Position numbers and translations under genes: made by a program. DNA of 64,000 bases from Paenirhizobium selenitireducens ATCC BAA-1503 (lineage in GTDB: Bacteria; Pseudomonadota; Alphaproteobacteria; Rhizobiales; Rhizobiaceae), in assembly GCF_000518785.1 (NCBI RefSeq), contig NZ_JAEG01000002.1, forward strand, positions 521,620 to 585,619. The letters are read 5' to 3'. Positions 1 through 8,694 of the stretch are shown here, one piece after another (position 1 is the first letter of the stretch; each line of letters starts with the position of its first letter). Under the pieces are notes generated by a model. The model was given only the letters and a program-made list of their open reading frames with translations, did no database searches and was not told the DNA's origin.

Positions 1-97
1 AGATTCCCGCAGCCGGCATGCCCGGATGCCTCCCACAAGACCCTTTCTCCCCTGTCCTTCCTCGGCTGCGACGACGCGGTCGACCCAAGGTGATCGC

Positions 98-1333
98 ATG
101 ACCGACTGCACTGCCCTTCACCCCGAGCTCGGGACCGGCGCCGACACGGCTGCCGCCACGCCGGCGCTGACCCCGCTGATGATGATCCTGATCGAGATCG
201 CGCTCGCTGCCGGCGGTTTTGGCATCGGCACCGGGGAATTCGTCATCATGGGCCTGCTGCCGGAGGTGGCGGCGACCTATGGCGTGAGCGTTCCCGACGC
301 CGGCCGGGTGATCAGCGCCTATGCGCTCGGCGTGGTGATCGGCGCGCCGATCATCGCCGTGCTTGCCGCAAAGCTGTCGCGCCGCACCCTGCTTCTGCTG
401 CTGATGGGCGTCTTTGCCATCGGCAACGTCACCAGCGCGCTGGCCCCGGACTTTCTCTCCTTCACCGCGCTGCGCTTCCTCACCGGCCTGCCGCACGGTG
501 CCTATTTCGGCGTCGCCGCACTGGTCGCCGCCTCGATGGTGCCGCCGCACAGGCGCGCGCGGGCCGTCGGGCGCGTCATGCTCGGCCTGACCATCGCCAC
601 GCTGATCGGCACGCCGATCGCCACCTTGCTCGGCCAGATGATGAGCTGGCGGGCGGCCTTCCTCATGGTCGGCGCGATCGGCGCCCTCACCGTGGTTCTG
701 ATCGCCCTTTACCTGCCGAAGGACAAGGTGGCGGAAGGCGCCAGCATCCGCCGCGAACTCGGCGCATTCGGCCGGCTGCAGGTCTGGCTGACGCTTGCCG
801 TCGCCGCCGTCGGCTTTGGCGGCATGTTCTCGATCTTCAGCTATATCGCCAAGACCACGACCGATACCGCCGGCCTTCCGGCCAGCATGGTGGCGATCGT
901 TCTCGCGCTGTTCGGCATCGGCATGAATGTCGGCAATGTCGTCGGTTCGCGCATGGCCGACTATTCGCTGAAGGGCACGATCGGCGGCATGCTCGCCTTC
1001 AATGTGGTGCTGATGAGCGTGTTTTCGCTGACGGCGCATGATCCGGTCATGCTGTGCATCTGCGTCTTCCTCACCGGCTGCGGCTTTGCCGCCTGCCCTG
1101 CCGTCCAGACCCGCCTGATGGATGTCGCGGCCGATGCGCAGACGCTCGCCGCCGCCTCCAACCACTCGGCCTTCAACATCGCCAATGCGCTCGGCGCCTG
1201 GCTCGGCGGCCTGGTGATCACCTGGGGTTATGGCTACGGGGCGACCGGTTTCGTCGGTGCCGCCCTCTCGGCCCTCGGCCTCTTGGTCTTCCTGGTCTCG
1301 GTTCTGATCGAAAAGCGCAGCTCAGGCCGCTGA
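98..1333 (+). CDS. MFS transporter, AraJ/YdhP-like (DHA1)
   Basis: Predicted inner-membrane proton-coupled exporter of 411 residues with about 12 hydrophobic helices. The N-terminal half has FGIGTGEFVIMGLLPE and RFLTGLPHGAYFG, which are typical of the YdhP/AraJ/PbuE branch of drug, sugar or nucleoside efflux carriers. An upstream in-frame ATG at 26 would add a Pro/Ser/Arg-rich segment without membrane character, so I start at the ATG at 98, just before the family-like region. It converges with and overlaps the HxlR regulator by 12 bp, an arrangement often seen where that regulator controls efflux or quinone-stress genes. The substrate cannot be read from the sequence. Confidence 0.85.
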   Translation: MTDCTALHPELGTGADTAAATPALTPLMMILIEIALAAGGFGIGTGEFVIMGLLPEVAATYGVSVPDAGRVISAYALGVVIGAPIIAVLAAKLSRRTLLLLLMGVFAIGNVTSALAPDFLSFTALRFLTGLPHGAYFGVAALVAASMVPPHRRARAVGRVMLGLTIATLIGTPIATLLGQMMSWRAAFLMVGAIGALTVVLIALYLPKDKVAEGASIRRELGAFGRLQVWLTLAVAAVGFGGMFSIFSYIAKTTTDTAGLPASMVAIVLALFGIGMNVGNVVGSRMADYSLKGTIGGMLAFNVVLMSVFSLTAHDPVMLCICVFLTGCGFAACPAVQTRLMDVAADAQTLAAASNHSAFNIANALGAWLGGLVITWGYGYGATGFVGAALSALGLLVFLVSVLIEKRSSGR

Positions 1334-1735
1334 GCGCGCATCCGTATCGGCATCATCCGCCTGATCGCCCGGCAAGGCCACGGTCTTTACCCCGTTCCTG
1401 CAAGCGACATGCGCCTGACCCCAGGCATCGAGCGCCAGGATCACCGGCTCGAGGCTCAGACCGAGCGGCGTCAGCGCGTAGTCGACGCGCGGCGGCACGA
1501 CGGCAAAAACCTTGCGCGAGACGATGCCGGCCTCTTCCAGCTCGCGAAGCTGTTTGGTCAGCATACGCTGGGTGACGGCCGAAAGCCGGCGCCTGAGTTC
1601 GTTGAACCGCAGCGTCCTGTCGTTCAGCAGATGATAGAGGATCACGCCCTTCCACTTGCCGTCGAGCAGGCTCAAGGTCGACTCGACCGGGCAGCCGGGA
1701 AAATTGTTGGTGAGCTTGGCGCGGGGCCGGGACAT
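1322..1735 (-). CDS. HxlR-family transcriptional regulator
   Basis: A 137-residue winged-helix DNA-binding protein. It has the family signature near the N-terminus (FPGCPVESTLSLLDGKWKG), followed by RFNELRRRL, VTQRMLTKQLREL and DYALTPLG. The Cys in the CPVE context is the position used for redox or electrophile sensing in relatives such as YodB and HypR. The chosen ATG at 1735 is preceded by AAGGA on the minus strand; the longer frame back to 1765 lacks this. It is divergent from the alcohol dehydrogenase at 1859 and shares its promoter region, which holds a short inverted repeat. The likely role is sensing electrophile stress and controlling the flanking genes. Confidence 0.88.
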   Translation of the reverse strand: MSRPRAKLTNNFPGCPVESTLSLLDGKWKGVILYHLLNDRTLRFNELRRRLSAVTQRMLTKQLRELEEAGIVSRKVFAVVPPRVDYALTPLGLSLEPVILALDAWGQAHVACRNGVKTVALPGDQADDADTDARSAA

Positions 1736-1740
1736 GGACA

Positions 1741-1756
1741 GTATCCTTCTTGATAC
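1741..1756. promoter_or_regulatory. inverted repeat, candidate HxlR operator
   Basis: GTATC-N6-GATAC lies immediately upstream of the HxlR start and inside the divergent HxlR/alcohol dehydrogenase promoter region. Family members bind short palindromes of this type and repress themselves and the divergent gene. A second palindrome, ATACGTAT, is at 1813-1820, nearer the dehydrogenase. The assignment is inferred from position and symmetry only. Confidence 0.45.
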
Positions 1757-1858
1757 TACATACAATTTCTGTCGCTATAGACATAAAATGTGCATTCTTG
1801 CGTCGAGCGAATATACGTATCAATTGAAGGGCGTGCAAACCCCTCAAGGAGACCTTCC

Positions 1859-2875
1859 ATGCGCGCAGTCGGCTATCTGACACCCCAACCCATCACCGCC
1901 GAGACCTCACTGGTCGATATCGACATCCCCGTTCCGGACGCCCGTGGCCACGACCTGCTGGTCGAGGTGAAGGCGGTTTCGGTCAATCCGGTCGACACCA
2001 AGGTTCGATCCGCCGCCCAGCCGGAGCCCGGCCAGCACCGCATTCTCGGCTATGACGCTTCGGGCGTGGTCAAGGCCGTCGGCGAGAACGTCACGCTGTT
2101 CAAGCCGGGCGACGAAGTCTTCTATGCCGGCGTGATCAACCGTCCGGGCACCAACAGCGAATTTCACCTCGTGGACGAGCGTATCGTCGGCCTGAAGCCG
2201 AAGACACTCAGCTTCGCCGAGGCCGCCGCCGTCCCGCTCACCGCGATCACCGCCTATGAAATGCTGTTCCACCGCCTGAAGGTGCACGACAAGGTGACCG
2301 GCGCCAACAACGCCCTGCTCGTCACCGGCGGCGCCGGCGGCGTCGGTTCGATGGCGATCCAGCTCGCCCGGGCGCTGACGAACCTCACCATCATCACCAC
2401 CACGTCGCGGCCGGAGACTAGCCAGTGGGTCAAGGATCTCGGCGCCCATCACGTGCTGGATCACAGCAATGCGCTGGCACCGCAATATGCGGCACTCGAC
2501 ATCGGCGCGCCGGCATTCGTCTTCTCGGTCACCCGCAGCGACCTGCATGTGGCCGACCTCCAGGCGATCATCGCGCCGCAGGGCCGCTTCGGCATCATCG
2601 ACGACATCAAGGGCGGTTTTGACGTCATGCCGTTCAAGGGCAAGGCGGTGTCGATCCACTGGGAATCGATGTTCACGCGCCCGGTCTTCCAGACGGCCGA
2701 CATGATCGAGCAGCACAAGCTTCTCACGCATGTCGCCGAACTGGTGGAGACCGGCCAGATCCGCACCACGCTGACCGAAACGCTCGGCACCATCAATGCC
2801 GTCAACCTGAAGAAGGCGCACGCGCTCATCGAATCGGGCCGCACCAAGGGCAAGATCGTGCTCGAAGGCTTCTGA
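1859..2875 (+). CDS. zinc-type alcohol dehydrogenase / quinone oxidoreductase family protein
   Basis: A 338-residue medium-chain dehydrogenase/reductase. A GroES-like N-terminal domain (MRAVGYLTPQPI, LVEVKAVSVNPVDTKVR, GYDASGVV) is followed by a Rossmann domain with the nucleotide-binding motif VTGGAGGVGSMAIQLAR. It matches the zinc-binding alcohol dehydrogenase family type (YogA-like), which reduces quinones or enones with NADPH and usually lacks catalytic zinc. The start at 1859 has AAGGAG a few bases upstream; the earlier in-frame ATG at 1790 would add residues unlike the family. It is divergent from the HxlR gene, its probable regulator. Confidence 0.88.
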   Translation: MRAVGYLTPQPITAETSLVDIDIPVPDARGHDLLVEVKAVSVNPVDTKVRSAAQPEPGQHRILGYDASGVVKAVGENVTLFKPGDEVFYAGVINRPGTNSEFHLVDERIVGLKPKTLSFAEAAAVPLTAITAYEMLFHRLKVHDKVTGANNALLVTGGAGGVGSMAIQLARALTNLTIITTTSRPETSQWVKDLGAHHVLDHSNALAPQYAALDIGAPAFVFSVTRSDLHVADLQAIIAPQGRFGIIDDIKGGFDVMPFKGKAVSIHWESMFTRPVFQTADMIEQHKLLTHVAELVETGQIRTTLTETLGTINAVNLKKAHALIESGRTKGKIVLEGF

Positions 2876-2905
2876 CAAGCGCAGCGAGGCGGGGTTTGCT
2901 CCGCC

Positions 2906-3388
2906 TCAGCCCTTGACCGCCGGCAGCTTCAGCGGGCCGCCGGTCTTGACGCTGCGGATGGCGAAGTTCGACTGGATGTCGGTCACATGCGGCAGGACCA
3001 GCAGCTTGTCGGTCAGAAGCGCCTCATAGGCCGCGAGGTTCTCGACCACGACCTCGGCCATGAAGTCGGAATGGCCGGAAATCATGTAGCAGCCGACCAC
3101 TTCCGGGAGATCCTGCAACGCCTGCTGGAAGGCCTGGGCATGTTCGCGGGTGTGATGCGCTACCTTGAAGGCGACGAAGACCGTCAGTTCCAGGCCCAGC
3201 GCGCGGCGGTCTATGTCGGCGCGGTAGCCGCGGATGATGCCCGACTGCTCCAGCATGCGGATGCGCCTCAGGCAGGGCGACGGCGAGAGGTTCACCCTTT
3301 CGGCGATCTCGACATTGGTCGCCCGCGCATCGGACTGCAGCGCCGCAAGTATCGCCAGATCGAATTTGTCGAGTTTTGGCATATCCAT
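2906..3388 (-). CDS. Lrp/AsnC-family transcriptional regulator
   Basis: About 160 residues. An N-terminal HTH (KLDKFDLAILAALQSDAR, ERVNLSPSPCLRRIRMLEQSGII) is followed by a RAM ligand-binding domain (LELTVFVAFKV, VVGCYMISGHSDFMAEVVV). The start is MDMPKLDKFD, with AGGTG upstream; MPKLDKFD two codons later is the alternative. It is divergent from the EamA transporter at 3507, the usual layout for an amino-acid-responsive Lrp protein controlling an exporter. The effector is unknown. A GAGGCGG/CCGCCTC hairpin at 2886-2907 overlaps its stop and could end transcription from both sides. Confidence 0.9.
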   Translation of the reverse strand: MDMPKLDKFDLAILAALQSDARATNVEIAERVNLSPSPCLRRIRMLEQSGIIRGYRADIDRRALGLELTVFVAFKVAHHTREHAQAFQQALQDLPEVVGCYMISGHSDFMAEVVVENLAAYEALLTDKLLVLPHVTDIQSNFAIRSVKTGGPLKLPAVKG

Positions 3389-3506
3389 GCACCTGATCAC
3401 TTCTACGCGCAATTTTGTGCCACTCTTGACAATCATGCAAGCGTAAATGGCAAGGACACGCCAAGCCGCCTTGGCTATTCTGGCGCCGTCTATTCAGGAG
3501 CGCCCC

Positions 3507-4418
3507 ATGACTGCCGCCAGCACCGCCACCCGACCTCCAATTTCTACCGGCCTCGGCGCCGCATCGGCCCTGTCGGTCGTGCTGATCTGGGCGGCCTGGC
3601 TGATCTCGACGCGCCACAGCGTCGGCACCTCGCTCTCGCCGCTCGACCTCAGCCTGCTGCGCTACGGCGTGCCCGCCCTGCTGCTGTCGCCCTACTGGCT
3701 GCGCACCGGGCTCTGGCCCAGGGGCACGCCGAAATGGACGCTGGTGCTGATGGTGCTCGGTTCCGGCGCGCCGTTCTTCCAGCTCGTCGGCTTCGGCATG
3801 AAGGCGACGCCTGCCTCCGCCGCAGGCGTGCTTCTGCCCGGGGTCATGCCGCTCGCGGCAGCGCTGATCGGCATCCTGCTTCTCGGCGAGCGGCCGGACC
3901 GCATGCGCAAGTTCGGCATGCTGGCGATCCTTGGCGGAGGCGTGTTGCTGCTGGCCGACAACCTGTCGTCCGGACGGCTGACCTGGGTCAGTTACGTGAT
4001 CCTGCCGGCGGGCGCCACGCTCTGGGCGATCTACACCCACGCCTTCCGCAAGTCCGGTCTATCGGCCTTCGAGGGTGGTGCGCTGATCTGCATATGGTCG
4101 ACGATCATCAACCTTGCGCTCATCCCCTTCCTCGGCACGCATCTGCTGAGCGTGCCGGTCGCGGAGATCGCGGTGCCGTTCGTGACGCAGGGGCTGCTCT
4201 CCGGCCTCCTGGCCACCGTGCTCTACGGCACGGCGGTGCGCAGCCTCGGCGGAACGCAGGCCGCCGCCTATACGGCGGTCACGCCGGTTGCGGCCGCGAT
4301 CGGCGGCGCGCTGCTGCTTGGCGAACCCTTGGGCGTCGTGACGATCGTCGCAACGCTGGTGACGGGAGCCGGCGTGCTGTTGTCGACCGGTCTGCTCTCG
4401 GCGCGGACGTCCAGCTGA
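3507..4418 (+). CDS. EamA/DMT-family transporter
   Basis: A 303-residue membrane protein made of two EamA repeats with about 10 hydrophobic helices. Motifs include LLLGERPDRMRKFGMLAILGG at the end of repeat 1 and AAYTAVTPVAAAIGGALLLGE near the end of repeat 2. Such proteins export amino acids or other metabolites across the inner membrane. The start is set by AGGAG about 6 bases before the ATG at 3507; the frame is open from 3447 but that part does not look like a transporter. It is divergent from the AsnC regulator, which probably controls it. Confidence 0.88.
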   Translation: MTAASTATRPPISTGLGAASALSVVLIWAAWLISTRHSVGTSLSPLDLSLLRYGVPALLLSPYWLRTGLWPRGTPKWTLVLMVLGSGAPFFQLVGFGMKATPASAAGVLLPGVMPLAAALIGILLLGERPDRMRKFGMLAILGGGVLLLADNLSSGRLTWVSYVILPAGATLWAIYTHAFRKSGLSAFEGGALICIWSTIINLALIPFLGTHLLSVPVAEIAVPFVTQGLLSGLLATVLYGTAVRSLGGTQAAAYTAVTPVAAAIGGALLLGEPLGVVTIVATLVTGAGVLLSTGLLSARTSS

Positions 4419-4446
4419 TTGATACCTGTCCGAACCGCTGGAGGTC

Positions 4447-5061
4447 TCAGGCCTGCAGCACGACGACCCGGCCGCCGACCTTGGCGCGCTCGTAGAGGTC
4501 GATCACGTCGTGGTTCATCATGCGGATGCAGCCGGACGACATGGCCTGGCCGATCGACTGAGGCTGGTTGGTGCCGTGGATGCGGAACATGGTGTCGTTG
4601 CCGCCGCGATAGAGATAGAGCGCCCGGGCGCCGAGCGGATTGTTGATGCCGCCCGGCACGCCGCCGGCATATTTCATGTTTTTTTCCGGATTGGTGCGCA
4701 GCATGTTGGGCGACGGCGTCCAGCTCGGCCATTCGGCCCTGCGGCCGATATAGGCGACGCCGGCCAGCGCATAGCCGTTGCGGCCGACGCCCACGCCGTA
4801 GCGGATCGCCCGGCCCTCGCCCAGAACGTAGTAGAGCCGGCGCGCCGGGGTATCGACGACGATGGTGCCGGCCGGCTGGCTGGTCTCGTAGGCGACCTCC
4901 TGTCGGCGCAGCTCCGGCTTGATCTTGTCGATCGGCACCTTCTTCAGCGGATGGGGTTCACCCGGGCGCGCGTCGTACATCGACTGCTGGCTCGGGCCGG
5001 TCTGGCAACCGGCAAGCAAAAGCGGCAGGCCGATCAGCAGGCTGCGGCGGGAAATCGTCAT
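4447..5061 (-). CDS. L,D-transpeptidase (YkuD) lipoprotein
   Basis: A 204-residue exported enzyme expected to form 3-3 peptidoglycan cross-links or to attach proteins to the wall. The N-terminus is a lipoprotein signal (twin Arg, hydrophobic core, LLAGC lipobox with Cys19). The YkuD domain begins at about residue 65 (TIVVDTPARRLYYVLGEG) and ends with the catalytic pair of motifs, RIHGTNQPQSIG and SSGCIRMMNHD, so the active-site His and Cys are present. Rhizobiales grow at the pole with abundant L,D-transpeptidases. The CtrA-type motif 52-70 bp upstream suggests cell-cycle-timed expression. Confidence 0.92.
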   Translation of the reverse strand: MTISRRSLLIGLPLLLAGCQTGPSQQSMYDARPGEPHPLKKVPIDKIKPELRRQEVAYETSQPAGTIVVDTPARRLYYVLGEGRAIRYGVGVGRNGYALAGVAYIGRRAEWPSWTPSPNMLRTNPEKNMKYAGGVPGGINNPLGARALYLYRGGNDTMFRIHGTNQPQSIGQAMSSGCIRMMNHDVIDLYERAKVGGRVVVLQA

Positions 5062-5112
5062 GTCTGGCCCCCAGAGAGAAGTGCGGATATCGGGGCGCAG
5101 GGTAAGGAATTT

Positions 5113-5131
5113 ATGGTTAATGCCCGGTTAA
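5113..5131 (-). promoter_or_regulatory. CtrA-type binding motif upstream of the L,D-transpeptidase
   Basis: Read on the minus strand, this is TTAA-N7-TTAACCAT. It contains the complete TTAA-N7-TTAA CtrA consensus and the extended TTAACCAT half-site known from alphaproteobacterial cell-cycle promoters. It lies about 60 bp before the L,D-transpeptidase start, a position compatible with activation. The match was found by reading; binding is inferred. Confidence 0.6.
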
Positions 5132-5147
5132 AACGCCGCAGATCGGG

Positions 5148-6299
5148 TTAACCGTGACGTTCCGGTGGCTCCACCGCCGGCGGCATTCCCGACGACGTCG
5201 CGGAGAACCGCCCTTCCAGCGCCAGCAGCAAGAGAAGTATGGCGAGCGTCAGTCCGATCAGACTTGCGCCATGCAGCGGCACCGAAACGAGGGCAAGCCC
5301 GATCAAAGCCAGGCCGGCCAACACGCGCAGCGCCACCGGACGCAGACCAACGATCCGACGGAAGGCGGCATCGGCAAGCAGGTATCCGCCCGTGCCGAGC
5401 AGAAGCAGGAAATCTGCGCCGTGACCGGATTCACCTTCGGTGCCATAGGCGATGGACGCCTTCAGCCCGGCCGCGACCAGTATCAGGCCAGCGACCATGG
5501 CGAGATGACCCATGGTGTATGCAAACAAGGCGATGCGCGTGCGGCGGCGATTGTCCGCCTCCAGCATGCGATGCTCGGCGCGCTGGTCGTCGGCATCGAA
5601 ATAGCTCCACCAGAGGGCAGCGATCAGCGCGATGGAAAGGACCAGACGCAGGATGGTATCGCCGGTCAGAGGGTGATCGGCGAGCCCCGTTCCGATCGCG
5701 ATGATTGTTTCGCCGAGAACGATGATCAGCAGCAGGCCGTGCCTCTCGACGAAATGGACCGGATCGAGCGCGAAGCCCTCCCCGGTGTTCATGACCGCCA
5801 CAACTGCATAGAGCCCGGCCGGCGCAAGCAGCAGAACCCAGCGCCATTCAGCCTCGATCGTACCTGCCGCGATAACCAGCAGGGCAGCGGCAATGTTGAA
5901 GGGAACGATCCGCAGCATGGCGCCGGCGGCCGGTCTGCCGCCGCGCGCAATGAAAGCGCAGAAATGCAGGATGATCACGAAAAGATAGGCGAAGCCGAAA
6001 ACCAACGGATTGCCAGCGTCCCCCACGGGAGCCGAGAGCGCGAGGACCATGAAGCCTGCCATCGCCGCGACCAGCACGAGGCGCATCGTCTTTGGTGTGT
6101 GCGCGTGGTTGGTGAGCCAGATATAGCCGCCATACATCCACCAGACGAGCATGAGTACGGCCAGTGCATGAAGGTATTCGACAGGTTCGTGCACATGCTC
6201 CACCAGATGCGTGAGCCGAGTGACGACGAAGACGAAGACAAGGTCGAAGAAGAGTTCGATGGTCTGGGCACGGAACTCAAGTTTCTGGCTTTCGAGCAT
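5148..6299 (-). CDS. low temperature requirement protein A (LtrA) family
   Basis: A 383-residue polytopic membrane protein. The family signature ELFFDLVFVFVVTRLTHLVEH is near the N-terminus. Further marks are VERHGLLLIIVLGETIIAIG in the middle and many hydrophobic helices throughout. The biochemical role of LtrA proteins is not established. The frame stays open far upstream to 6848, but that part is charged and overlaps DoxX. I start at MLESQKLEF (6299), preceded by AAGGA at about 10 bases. It is divergent from the DoxX gene. GGTTAACC overlaps its stop codon. Confidence 0.85.
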   Translation of the reverse strand: MLESQKLEFRAQTIELFFDLVFVFVVTRLTHLVEHVHEPVEYLHALAVLMLVWWMYGGYIWLTNHAHTPKTMRLVLVAAMAGFMVLALSAPVGDAGNPLVFGFAYLFVIILHFCAFIARGGRPAAGAMLRIVPFNIAAALLVIAAGTIEAEWRWVLLLAPAGLYAVVAVMNTGEGFALDPVHFVERHGLLLIIVLGETIIAIGTGLADHPLTGDTILRLVLSIALIAALWWSYFDADDQRAEHRMLEADNRRRTRIALFAYTMGHLAMVAGLILVAAGLKASIAYGTEGESGHGADFLLLLGTGGYLLADAAFRRIVGLRPVALRVLAGLALIGLALVSVPLHGASLIGLTLAILLLLLALEGRFSATSSGMPPAVEPPERHG

Positions 6300-6503
6300 T
6301 CGAGCTTTGTCCTTCCGGCTTCTCTGGCGCGGAGAAGGAAAGCAGAACTGAGCCGCCCTTGTCCAGCGCGCTGCCGCGCTTCGAAAAACATCTGGTGAAA
6401 ACCTGCCCAGGTGAGCCAGGCTTAGAGAAAAGGGCGAGATTTGATAATTGCAAAGAGAGCGCCGATGGAGAAACTGCGACCCATTCATCTGGGGGATATT
6501 CTC

Positions 6504-6899
6504 ATGAACGGTTTCGTTACTACGCTCACCTCGACGGCATGGTTCGGCTATGTCGCGCGCATCCTGCTCACCTACATGTTCTGGGCAAGCGGGATCGCAA
6601 AGCTCGTCGATTTCCAGGCGGCGGTCGGCGAGATGGCCCATTTCGGCCTCAACCCGCCGGTGGCGTTTGCCATTGCCACGATCATCGTCCAGCTCGCCGG
6701 CTCGGCGCTCGTCATCCTCAACCGCTGGACCTGGCTCGGCGCCGGCGCGCTGGGCGTCTTCACGCTTCTCACCATCCCGATCGCGCATAATTTCTGGACG
6801 ATGGAAGAACCCTTCAAGACCATCGAGTTCTATGTGGTGATGGAGCACATTTCGATCGTCGGCGCATTGATGGTGGTGGCCTGGAAGGCCGACCGGTAG
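6504..6899 (+). CDS. DoxX-family membrane protein
   Basis: A 131-residue inner-membrane protein with four hydrophobic segments. DoxX-like features are RILLTYMFWASGIAKLVDF near the N-terminus and PIAHNFW in the third segment, with VVMEHISIVGALMVV near the end. DoxX/DUF4267-type proteins are linked to thiosulfate oxidation or detoxification, but the substrate is unclear for most. The start at 6504 has GGGGGA upstream; an earlier frame from 6441 adds a polar extension without support. It ends before a strong hairpin shared with the convergent hydrolase. Confidence 0.82.
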   Translation: MNGFVTTLTSTAWFGYVARILLTYMFWASGIAKLVDFQAAVGEMAHFGLNPPVAFAIATIIVQLAGSALVILNRWTWLGAGALGVFTLLTIPIAHNFWTMEEPFKTIEFYVVMEHISIVGALMVVAWKADR

Positions 6900-6972
6900 T
6901 CACTCGTCGGCCGTCCGGGTGGCCGTCGGCTGAGCCCGACGGACCGCAATTCCCGTTGTGCACCTTATCAAA

Positions 6973-7002
6973 CAGGCCGGCGCGTCGCCACGCGCCGGCC
7001 TG
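6973..7002. terminator. strong hairpin between convergent genes
   Basis: A perfect 13-bp stem (CAGGCCGGCGCGT pairing with ACGCGCCGGCCTG) with a CGCC loop lies between the convergent DoxX and hydrolase genes. There is no clear T-run, so it may work as a bidirectional terminator or mRNA 3'-end stabiliser. Confidence 0.55.
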
Positions 7003-7027
7003 TCGTTGATCGGTGCTGTCGCAGCGC

Positions 7028-7795
7028 TTACTGCGCAGCTTCCTCGATCAGTTCGGCGACCACCCGCGGCTTGGACACCATGACGACGTGGGAGGCGCCC
7101 TCGACGACGACGGTGCGCTTGGAACCCGCGCGTTCGGCCATGAAGCCGAGGGCCGCGGCCGGGATGTTCTTGTCGCCGTCGCCATAGACGAAGAAGGACG
7201 GCAGCGTCTTCCAGGCAGGCTCGACCGACTTCTCCGTCAAGGCCGCTTCGGTGATCGGCCGCTGGCCGGCCGCCATCAGCGCGGCATCAGCGGAGGGAAC
7301 GTCATGGGCGAACTGCTGGTGGAACTTCGCCTGGTCGATATAGAGGTCGACGCCGCCATCCGGCAGTTTTACGGGTGCGGCCAGGGCAGTCCCGAGCGTA
7401 CCGCCGGGGAATTTTCCGGCGAGGTCGGCGGCCGCTTCCCCGACCTGCGGGGCAAAGGCCGCGACAAAGACCAGCGACTTGACATTGTCGCGGCCCTTGG
7501 CGGCGGCCGAGATCACCTGGCCGCCATAGGAGTGGCCGACGAGAACAACCGGGCCTTCGATATTGCCGACGATGCTGGAGACATAGGCCGCGTCACCCGC
7601 CACACTGCGCAGCGGATTGGCGGCGGCGACGACCGGATAGCCGTCCTTCTGCAGGATTTCGATGACGCCGTTCCAGCTGGAGGAGTCGGCAAAGGCGCCG
7701 TGGACGAGCACGACGGTTGGCTTGGCCGGCTCGGCCATTGCGGTACCGGACAGGAGTGCGCCGACGACGGCACCGACGAGTGCAAACTTGGACAT
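7028..7795 (-). CDS. secreted alpha/beta hydrolase
   Basis: A 255-residue alpha/beta hydrolase with an N-terminal signal peptide cleaved after GTAMA (about residue 21). The oxyanion region is VVLVHGAFADSSSW, the nucleophile elbow is VLVGHSYGG, and the terminal His is in VEGASHVV. It resembles the EstC/salicylate-esterase-like group of small-ester hydrolases; the substrate is unknown. The start MSKFALV at 7795 has AAGGAA upstream. It lies 61 bp downstream of a second hydrolase on the same strand, so both are probably transcribed from the OhrR-controlled promoter. Confidence 0.85.
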   Translation of the reverse strand: MSKFALVGAVVGALLSGTAMAEPAKPTVVLVHGAFADSSSWNGVIEILQKDGYPVVAAANPLRSVAGDAAYVSSIVGNIEGPVVLVGHSYGGQVISAAAKGRDNVKSLVFVAAFAPQVGEAAADLAGKFPGGTLGTALAAPVKLPDGGVDLYIDQAKFHQQFAHDVPSADAALMAAGQRPITEAALTEKSVEPAWKTLPSFFVYGDGDKNIPAAALGFMAERAGSKRTVVVEGASHVVMVSKPRVVAELIEEAAQ

Positions 7796-7856
7796 GATGA
7801 TTTCCTTCTTGGTTTTCAGTTTGGTTGGGTGGCTGGTGGTTGGCCGGGTGGAAAAA

Positions 7857-8678
7857 TCAGGCCTGGATGAAGGCCAGGACATCTGCGTTGAAGCGGTCCG
7901 CCTCGGTCTGGGCGAGGCCATGCGAGCCGCCTTCGTAGATCGTGAGGGTCGCATTCGGCACGATCTCGGCGGCGCGGTGGGCGGCGGCCCTGATCGGGAC
8001 GATCTGGTCGTCGTCGCCATGGACGATCAGGGTCGGGCGATCGATGCGGCGCAGGTCCTGCGTATAGTCGACCTCGGAGAACTCGCGGATGCAGTCATAC
8101 TGCCCCTTGATGCCGCCCTGCAGGCCGATCTGCCGGAAGCTTTCCCGCAGGCCGTCGTTGACCGCGGCGCCATCGCGGTTGAAGCCGTAAAAGGGCATGG
8201 TCAGATCGAAATAGAACTGCGAGCGGTTGCTGGCAGTCGCGTCGCGAATGCCGTCGAAGGCCTCGAGCGGCGTGCCGTCCGGGTTGGCTTCGGTCTTGAG
8301 CATCAGCGGCGGAACGGCGCCGACCAGCACGACCTTGGCGACACGGGCCGTGCCATGGCGGCCGAGATAGTGTGCCACCTCCCCGCCCCCGGTCGAATGG
8401 CCGATCATGATGATATCCTTCAGGTCCAGCGCCTCGATCAGCTCCGCCAGGTCGTCGGCATACCGGTCCATGTTGTTGCCGTCCCAGGTCTGGTCGGAAC
8501 GGCCATGGCTGCGGCGGTCATGGGCGATGACGCGAAAGCCCTGCTGGCCGAAGAACAGCATCTGCTGGTCCCAGGCATCGGAAGACAGCGGCCAGCCATG
8601 CGAGAACAGGATCGGCTGGCCCGTTCCCCAGTCCTTGTAGAAGAGGCGCGTCCCGTCGGCGGTGGTGAAAAAGCTCAC
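7857..8678 (-). CDS. alpha/beta hydrolase, non-heme chloroperoxidase/aryl esterase type
   Basis: A 273-residue cytoplasmic hydrolase. The start is the family-typical [18 protein letters not shown]. The catalytic features are the nucleophile motif [14 protein letters not shown], the acid region [12 protein letters not shown] and the His in YEGGSHGL. Cofactor-free haloperoxidases and perhydrolases share this fold and length. The start is a GTG with AGGAG seven bases upstream; the nearby ATG (ATGACGTGA) hits a stop at once. It is first in a two-hydrolase unit, divergent from an OhrR-type regulator, which suggests induction by organic peroxide or electrophile. Confidence 0.88.
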   Translation of the reverse strand: MSFFTTADGTRLFYKDWGTGQPILFSHGWPLSSDAWDQQMLFFGQQGFRVIAHDRRSHGRSDQTWDGNNMDRYADDLAELIEALDLKDIIMIGHSTGGGEVAHYLGRHGTARVAKVVLVGAVPPLMLKTEANPDGTPLEAFDGIRDATASNRSQFYFDLTMPFYGFNRDGAAVNDGLRESFRQIGLQGGIKGQYDCIREFSEVDYTQDLRRIDRPTLIVHGDDDQIVPIRAAAHRAAEIVPNATLTIYEGGSHGLAQTEADRFNADVLAFIQA

Positions 8679-8694
8679 GTCATATCTCCTTTTG

